Virus record (IMG/VR): IMGVR_UViG_3300029267_003948 | Span: 1-44,591 of that record | DNA length: 44,591 nt | Source of the DNA: a virus | Reading direction: 5' to 3' (one strand) | Shown: positions 39,714-44,591 of the stretch, one piece after another | How positions within the stretch are numbered: the first letter of the stretch is position 1 | How the letters are laid out: every line of letters begins with the position of its first letter | Position numbers and translations under genes: made by a program | The notes under the pieces: generated by a model | Seen by the model: the letters and a program-made list of their open reading frames with translations, nothing else | Database searches by the model: none | Told to the model about the DNA's origin: nothing

Positions 39714-40867
39714 AGTGTTGGAGGTTTCCAGCTCGGATCTCGCACCCAAGGATGCGAAGGCCCTTCTCCTCGACAGAGGTCCGAGTCCTTGGAAGACCAT
39801 TTGAGACGCCCTTCTCCACGCTTCTGCCGTTTCAAAGCGTACTCAGCACGTAAAGCCTCTGAACGTGTGAAATACGGACCGTAAAGTGCCCTTGCCACCC
39901 AAGGGCGGTGTTTAGCGGTGTACTTTCCACCTCCTTTCAAACCGGGCTGACCGTTCGCTTTGATGCCGTTGTGCTTCCTGAGCCGCACGGACGGATCTAC
40001 TGCCATTCCCACGTAGAAAAACCCCGGAAGTTCTTGCCCTCGTGCGCCAAACCTCGGTTGTTCGCTCTGAATGACGTAGACCCAGTACAGCTTGGAAGGC
40101 AACGTAGGGACCACTGTGTTGAGGCACTCCCCGTCCCCCAGAGAGGTCTCGATCTCTGCCGCCTCCTTCTCCAATGCTTCAATTTCACTTACACATTCGT
40201 GACGCACCGACAGCACGGCTGTCGAAAAGTCTTTGCCATTGAGAGCCTCGATGTGCTGACCTTTTCGAGCTTTCGATTTGTGGTTGTTGAACCGAAGGTC
40301 GTAGTGGCTTGATGAACCAAGATAGTAAGTTCCGTCTGCAAACCGGATCTCGTACACGACCCACTGCCGTTTGAGTTCCCTGTTTTTACGAATCTCGTCT
40401 TTGTTCCGAGCGTAGTACTCCCGATCTCGATGGCGGTTTTTTTTCCGGTAACGACGAACCTTCTCTTTATTTTTGGAGCGCCACTTCTTCTGACGCGCTT
40501 TCACTTTTTCCGGGTGCTGAGCCGCGTACTCTCGGGCCGCCTCTCGTCGCTCATCCGCATGTTGTTGATACGAACGACGGGCTTGCTCCCTCACCTTATC
40601 AGGGTTGTCTTTCTTCCACTTCTTGTCGTACGCAGCTCGCGCTGCTTTGACTTCAGGACGAGCTCGACGTTTGTCTCGTGACGCTTTCACCTTCTCTGGG
40701 TTTGCGGATTTCCAAGACCTATTTGCTTCGCGCAATTTCTCCTTGTTGGCTTGCCGATACTGTCGCTGACAACCCTTGCACCAAACCTGCAACCCATCCT
40801 TTCGAGATCGGTCCTTTCCAAATTCCGCCAGAGAACGCTCCTCATGACATTTTGAGCAGGTTTTCAC
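39677..40867 (-). CDS. Zinc-finger protein with two GIY-YIG nuclease domains
   Basis: The 396-aa protein starts at GTG 40867. It has an N-terminal zinc finger (C4-x2-C7, C30-x2-C33) of the type seen in phage HNH/homing nucleases, then a highly basic Lys/Arg helical region to residue 165. Two GIY-YIG domains follow. The first (169-255) has VYEIRFADGTYYLGSS. The second (261-355) is SLX1/UvrC-like, with YWVYVIQS, FFYVGM, GGGKYTAKHRPW and the EYALKRQKR helix. The last 12 codons are antisense to the inverted GIY-YIG fragment, so the original C-terminus may have been replaced at a rearrangement junction. A homing endonuclease is likely. Confidence 0.75.
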   Translation of the reverse strand: MKTCSKCHEERSLAEFGKDRSRKDGLQVWCKGCQRQYRQANKEKLREANRSWKSANPEKVKASRDKRRARPEVKAARAAYDKKWKKDNPDKVREQARRSYQQHADERREAAREYAAQHPEKVKARQKKWRSKNKEKVRRYRKKNRHRDREYYARNKDEIRKNRELKRQWVVYEIRFADGTYYLGSSSHYDLRFNNHKSKARKGQHIEALNGKDFSTAVLSVRHECVSEIEALEKEAAEIETSLGDGECLNTVVPTLPSKLYWVYVIQSEQPRFGARGQELPGFFYVGMAVDPSVRLRKHNGIKANGQPGLKGGGKYTAKHRPWVARALYGPYFTRSEALRAEYALKRQKRGEGRLKWSSKDSDLCRGEGPSHPWVRDPSWKPPTLDEWRAGSVDPT

Positions 40868-40919
40868 CTGCCCAAAATACCACGAAAATGGCGAGATTCA
40901 AGGTAGCCGAAATACACTG

Positions 40920-40937
40920 TAGACCCAACATGGTCTA
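40920..40937 (-). terminator. Hairpin at the stop codon of the 100-aa gene
   Basis: A 6-bp stem (TAGACC / GGTCTA) with a 6-nt loop begins with the stop codon itself. No U-tract follows. It may mark the end of the preceding transcript before the nuclease patch. Confidence 0.35.
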
Positions 40938-41237
40938 GCTCGTGATCAGCCAGTGAAGCTCAGGCGCAGCAAAATACGCCCAGGCATAGTCACCGTAGCC
41001 GTTGTTCAGGTACGTCTTGGTCTCATCGGCCCCAACGACCTCGAGCACGAGGCCCCCGGGTCCGACAGACGTGACCTGATAGATGCGCGAGTCCATGCCG
41101 ACCAACAGATCCTCGAGTTTCAACGCCGAGACGAGACCGCACGGCAGCTTGGCCGGAGGCACGGACGGCATCGACCTTCGCTTCAACCACATGCTCGCCA
41201 CTTTGGAGGCGAGGCGTTTTTTCTCGGCGCTGTGCAT
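40935..41237 (-). CDS. Small unknown protein
   Basis: The 100-aa protein has a basic N-terminal helix (SAEKKRLASKVASMWLKRRS) and a beta-rich C-terminal part (DSRIYQVTSVGPGGLVLEVV). It follows the 709-aa gene with a 2-nt gap. The N-terminal helix resembles those of phage head-associated proteins, but no family is recognised. Confidence 0.55.
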   Translation of the reverse strand: MHSAEKKRLASKVASMWLKRRSMPSVPPAKLPCGLVSALKLEDLLVGMDSRIYQVTSVGPGGLVLEVVGADETKTYLNNGYGDYAWAYFAAPELHWLITS

Positions 41238-41239
41238 GG

Positions 41240-43369
41240 CTACACGTTGAGGAACCAGCCGGTCTGCTTCTCGAACGTGCTGGCGAGCTCTTCCTTCGAC
41301 ACCGTGTATTTCGCCACGACGCCCAGCTCACCTTTCGTGTTGTGAGCCAAGAACATCATGTTGCACTGGCCGTCATCACCCATGACGACCCCACACTGCG
41401 TTCCCTTGGAAGCCGTCCGATTCGGCCAGCGAAAAGACACAAGACTCTTGTACGCCTTGATCTCCCGGGCTCCAAGAAGCCGCTCGAGCTTGTGCACACC
41501 GCCAAGAGCTTCGAGGATCTCGCTGGCCTTCTTGTCTCGGTCCGCTTTGAGGCTGTCGATGAGCTTGCTGACATCGGCCTCGGGCATCTTCTCGAGCGAG
41601 TCTTTCGACGGAGACTTGCGACCAGCCTCGTTGAGAAGACTCAAGGCATAGGCAACCTGCTTCTCCGAAGCCACGTTTTCCTCACCTTGCATGGTCTCGA
41701 TCAGGGTCGAGATCTCGTCCTTGGTCTTCTTTTTGAGCTCAGCCTCGGTGTAGTCCTTCCCCTTTTCCTCGGCGAGGTCCATAGCGAACTCAACTTGTGC
41801 TGCCGTGGCCTTGTCGCTCTTGGCTTCAGCCTCCGCCGCGAGCTTCGAGTGAACGATCTTGAGCTGGATGACCGGGTAAGCCGGGAACCCTTGTCCCGGC
41901 TCCCACATGAGCGGCATGTCCTGTCCACGGTCAGCCAACATCTCCTCCGCCTCCTCGATACCCCGGAGCGTCACGCCCGGAATGATGGGGTCGAAATCCG
42001 AGCTCACCAGACGAGTTGAGATGCGCCGAGGCTCCTTCTCATCGGGCTGAAAAGTGATCTCGACAAGATCGCCCTCACGCAGGTTCTTCAGCATCTGGTG
42101 CTGCGAGAACTCGTCGATGGTGAAGTCTCGGATGTTCCAGTTGATGTTGGCCTCTTTGGCGACCTCGGAAAGCAGAGCATCCCGAAACTCGGCGCTGTTC
42201 TTGGCGAGGCTGATGAGAGCCTGAGTGGCGTTCTTGGTCGTCATGGTCTTGTCCTTCTTCTTGCGCTTCTTGGGGAGGCTGTCCCAAATCGCGCTGAGGA
42301 TTTGGAGATCATCCTTGTCGAGACGAGGGGCTTGCTCGACCTTGTCTGAGTTCTTGGTCTTCTTGGAGGCGTTGTGTAGGAACTGGCCCACAGTCTTGCC
42401 AGCCTTCGACGCCTTCTTCTCGAGGTAGCTGTCGAGCACATCCGTCTCGTCCACCTGGAACTCGAGGTCTTCGAGCTCGCTGCCGTACTCTTTCCAGTAG
42501 TCGCGGCCCTCTTTGAACGACATCAGCTCACTGATGTAGAAGGGTTCGCCACCACCAGTATCTTCGAGCTCCTCACGGATCTCAGGAGGAAGTTGTTCAA
42601 CATCATTCTCTGGGAGCTTCTGGTCAAACCCGAGAAGAGGCCAGACGTAGTAGCCGACATAGTCGCAGTCGAAGCAGCCAGAGCCCACGGTTTGAATGAC
42701 ACGCCCGCCCGCCTCCTTGAGCGACGCCACCTGCGTCGCAAGCATCCGGGTTCCAGTGCCGGGAGGCGCGTCTTCGCTGAGCTCCAGAATTGAGTTCTTT
42801 ACACGGTCTACCTTGCCGTCCTTCAGGAAAATCTCGCGCTCGTACTCGAAGATGTTGTCCCCTTCGCCGGTGATCGAGACGTAGTTGTCGTCCGCCACGA
42901 TGCGAACCGAGCTGAGCTGTCCCTGCAAGCCACCGCCACCGGCCAGATCAAGGACCATCTGCTCCGGAGTGCGTCCCGAAGCTTGGGCCGCTTCACCGAA
43001 CATGCTGTGAAGCTTCTTCTTGATCTCCTCGGGCTCGTCCCCCAGCGCACCGTACTCCACGTCCACGCCTTGGTACCGGTGAGGGTCCCTGTTGGGGGTG
43101 AGGCGGTTGGTTTTCAGCGCCTCTTCAGGGATCTGACGCTGTTGAGCACCACCACCACCACCGCCCCCACCTTCTTGCTGCTGACGTGCTCGGTTCCAGT
43201 GCTCGTAGATCCGTTGCTGCTCGTGGTCCGGTAGCGAGACGAACACGTTCTCGTTGCCCGTCTCCGGGTTCCGAAAGCGACGGCCCTTCATCGCCTCCAG
43301 GAACTCTGGGGCGTACTTCGCTCGCCGACGCATCGGCGGACGTGTGAAGAGCTCGAGCGCCAGACCCAT
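41240..43369 (-). CDS. Acetyltransferase-fold structural protein with long C-terminal extension
   Basis: The 709-aa protein begins with a basic segment and a Gly8 run (residues 67-74). Residues 155-250 resemble a GNAT-type fold (TGEGDNIFEYEREIFLKDG, GTGTRMLATQVASLKEAGG, CDYVGYYVWPLLGFD). A helical region ends in TKNATQALISLAKNSAEFRD (378-397), which parallels the end of the neighbouring 401-aa protein. Beyond that, 300 extra residues include two similar repeats (ATAAQVEFAMDLAEEKGKDY, 521-540, and ASEKQVAYALSLLNEAGRKS, 567-586) that resemble DUF3072. Acyl-CoA-binding residues cannot be confirmed. It is probably a head-associated protein. Confidence 0.6.
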   Translation of the reverse strand: MGLALELFTRPPMRRRAKYAPEFLEAMKGRRFRNPETGNENVFVSLPDHEQQRIYEHWNRARQQQEGGGGGGGGAQQRQIPEEALKTNRLTPNRDPHRYQGVDVEYGALGDEPEEIKKKLHSMFGEAAQASGRTPEQMVLDLAGGGGLQGQLSSVRIVADDNYVSITGEGDNIFEYEREIFLKDGKVDRVKNSILELSEDAPPGTGTRMLATQVASLKEAGGRVIQTVGSGCFDCDYVGYYVWPLLGFDQKLPENDVEQLPPEIREELEDTGGGEPFYISELMSFKEGRDYWKEYGSELEDLEFQVDETDVLDSYLEKKASKAGKTVGQFLHNASKKTKNSDKVEQAPRLDKDDLQILSAIWDSLPKKRKKKDKTMTTKNATQALISLAKNSAEFRDALLSEVAKEANINWNIRDFTIDEFSQHQMLKNLREGDLVEITFQPDEKEPRRISTRLVSSDFDPIIPGVTLRGIEEAEEMLADRGQDMPLMWEPGQGFPAYPVIQLKIVHSKLAAEAEAKSDKATAAQVEFAMDLAEEKGKDYTEAELKKKTKDEISTLIETMQGEENVASEKQVAYALSLLNEAGRKSPSKDSLEKMPEADVSKLIDSLKADRDKKASEILEALGGVHKLERLLGAREIKAYKSLVSFRWPNRTASKGTQCGVVMGDDGQCNMMFLAHNTKGELGVVAKYTVSKEELASTFEKQTGWFLNV

Positions 43370-43373
43370 GAGA

Positions 43374-44591
43374 TCAGGACTCCTCGCTGTTCAACTCTTT
43401 CAGCAAGAGACGGCGGAACTGGTCGTTGTCCTGCGCAAGCTTGACGAGGTAGTGGGTCGCCTTCTTGTTTTCGCGCTTCTTCTTGTTGCGCTTGCGAACC
43501 TCTTCGCCCATGCGGTCCCAAATTTCACGGGCGATAGCATCCGTCTTGGGATCGTACGCAGGAGGCTCCTCAACCAGATCTTCCGTGTCTCTCTTCTTTT
43601 TCTTGGAAGCGGACCGTTGGATGAACTCCTCCGCGCCCATTTCGAATTTCTTCGCCACGTCCTGAACATACTCAGTCAGGAACTTGTAGCTTATCGCACG
43701 ATCAGACAACTCGAACGTCATGCGTCTCATGTCGTCGTTTCCATTGTCCTTCCACCAATCTTGGGCGGGCTTACCGGCCCTCATAAGATCGTTGAAGTCA
43801 AAGGACCCGTCCCTGTTTGATGCCCTGGGGTTGATTCCCCGAATCGCATCTTTGATCTCTTGTGGGAACCGATCCCACCAGTGGCTCGGAACCGATGCGT
43901 TGTACCCGAAACGAGGCCAAACGTAGTAGCCAACGTACTCACCTTGGTCCGCTCGGAAAGGAGAACGACCGGCTGGTGTGGTTTGGACGGACTTGAAACC
44001 GTACTTTTTGGCAGAGGCGATCTGCGAAGCGAAAGCACGAAGCCCCGCCTTCGCTGGTGCTTCCGGAGAAAGCCTGAAGTGAGAGTTGTAGATGTAGTTA
44101 GGCCGCCCGGCTTCGTCGAAAAAGATCGTACGGTCCATGACCTCGATGACACTCCCTCCACCACCTCCGAAGTAAACGGTATTCCCAGAAACGGTGATCG
44201 AAACTCTCTTGAGGGACTTCGCCACACCCCCGCCAGCCGCCAAATCTGTGATGACGTGCACGGGATCCTCCCCCTCCGGAAGATGAGGACCTAGAAGTTG
44301 GCGAAGGCGATCCTTCGTTGCCGAATTCACCTGGAAATCGACATGAGCGTAACGATCGGGCTGAAGGTTGGGTACGAGTTTGCCTTCGCCAGGCGGCGAA
44401 AAGCCGCCTTCAGGTTCCTGAAGCGGAGGACGCAAAGGAACCGGCAGATGGGGCATCCGAGCGACATGAGCCCAGCGCTTGAGATCAGTGCCGCTCAGCG
44501 TTTCTGGGTCCCCTTCAGGCTCTCCAGTGCGCCCGTTCAAGGGTTGCAGCTTCACCTCGCTACCGGTCACTTGCTCCACGCGAACCCATTT
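43374..44591 (-). CDS. Acetyltransferase-fold structural protein (5' end outside window)
   Basis: The frame stays open to the right edge (reading KWVRV before the GTG at 44579), so the true start is probably outside the window. The visible 405 residues share the full architecture of the first 400 residues of the neighbouring 709-aa protein. It has a GNAT-like domain (SGNTVYFGGGGGSVIEVMD, ASQIASAKKYGFKSVQTT, EYVGYYVWPRFGYN) and an ending of the type KKATHYLVKLAQDNDQFRRL. The pair evidently arose by tandem duplication. Function unknown; a head or neck role is plausible. Confidence 0.6.
   Translation of the reverse strand, partial: KWVRVEQVTGSEVKLQPLNGRTGEPEGDPETLSGTDLKRWAHVARMPHLPVPLRPPLQEPEGGFSPPGEGKLVPNLQPDRYAHVDFQVNSATKDRLRQLLGPHLPEGEDPVHVITDLAAGGGVAKSLKRVSITVSGNTVYFGGGGGSVIEVMDRTIFFDEAGRPNYIYNSHFRLSPEAPAKAGLRAFASQIASAKKYGFKSVQTTPAGRSPFRADQGEYVGYYVWPRFGYNASVPSHWWDRFPQEIKDAIRGINPRASNRDGSFDFNDLMRAGKPAQDWWKDNGNDDMRRMTFELSDRAISYKFLTEYVQDVAKKFEMGAEEFIQRSASKKKKRDTEDLVEEPPAYDPKTDAIAREIWDRMGEEVRKRNKKKRENKKATHYLVKLAQDNDQFRRLLLKELNSEES

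Overview
The window is part of the virion-structural region of a large contractile-tailed bacteriophage (Caudoviricetes, myovirus morphology). The evidence is a tail sheath-type protein at the left end, neck and tail-completion-like proteins, about eight tail-fibre or appendage genes in a row, and many conserved phage proteins of unknown role. All supported intact genes lie on the minus strand, so transcription runs from high to low coordinates. Genes are tightly packed, often with 1-4 nt overlaps (TGATG, ATGA, TAATG). GC content is high, which produces long antisense ORFs that are not genes. The host cannot be named from the sequence. I see no terminase, portal, recognisable major capsid protein, polymerase, integrase, tRNA or CRISPR array.

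Layout in transcription order (right to left). 44591-40935: two tandem paralogues with an acetyltransferase-like fold and a small protein. 40867-38312: a mobile-nuclease patch (a zinc-finger double GIY-YIG protein, an inverted GIY-YIG fragment, a T5orf172-type GIY-YIG protein) enclosing a lipoprotein with an HExxH zinc-protease motif. 38299-32456: small unknowns, a disordered 552-aa protein, a SWIM zinc-finger protein, an FmdB-type zinc ribbon and a virion-like protein. 32377-29961: three tandem paralogues with strong ribosome-binding sites, ending in a strong GC hairpin. 29873-28195: three further virion-type genes. 28134-26455: a large Vsr-like homing endonuclease. 26376-13187: the fibre/appendage cluster, in which N-terminal, repeat and C-terminal modules are shared between genes. 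13187-10673: a degenerate exonuclease-fold protein, a possible overlapping spanin pair and small proteins. 10651-7847: neck/tail-completion-like proteins. 7850-5748: an actin-like ATPase carrying a complete LAGLIDADG intein. 5683-4904: a PD-(D/E)xK/NUMOD3 homing endonuclease. 4902-1: a tail-completion-like protein, a second FmdB-type zinc ribbon and the incomplete, unusually large sheath.

The structural genes would together build the neck, tail and adsorption apparatus. Superimposed on them is a dense and varied set of homing elements: an intein, a PD-(D/E)xK enzyme, a Vsr-like enzyme, a double GIY-YIG protein plus inverted fragment, and a T5orf172 protein. The most unusual features are the intein in the actin-like ATPase, the neighbouring homing endonuclease whose Shine-Dalgarno lies inside a strong hairpin, the inverted GIY-YIG fragment and the module-swapping fibre locus. 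All functional assignments rest on motif recognition by eye; no database search was run.
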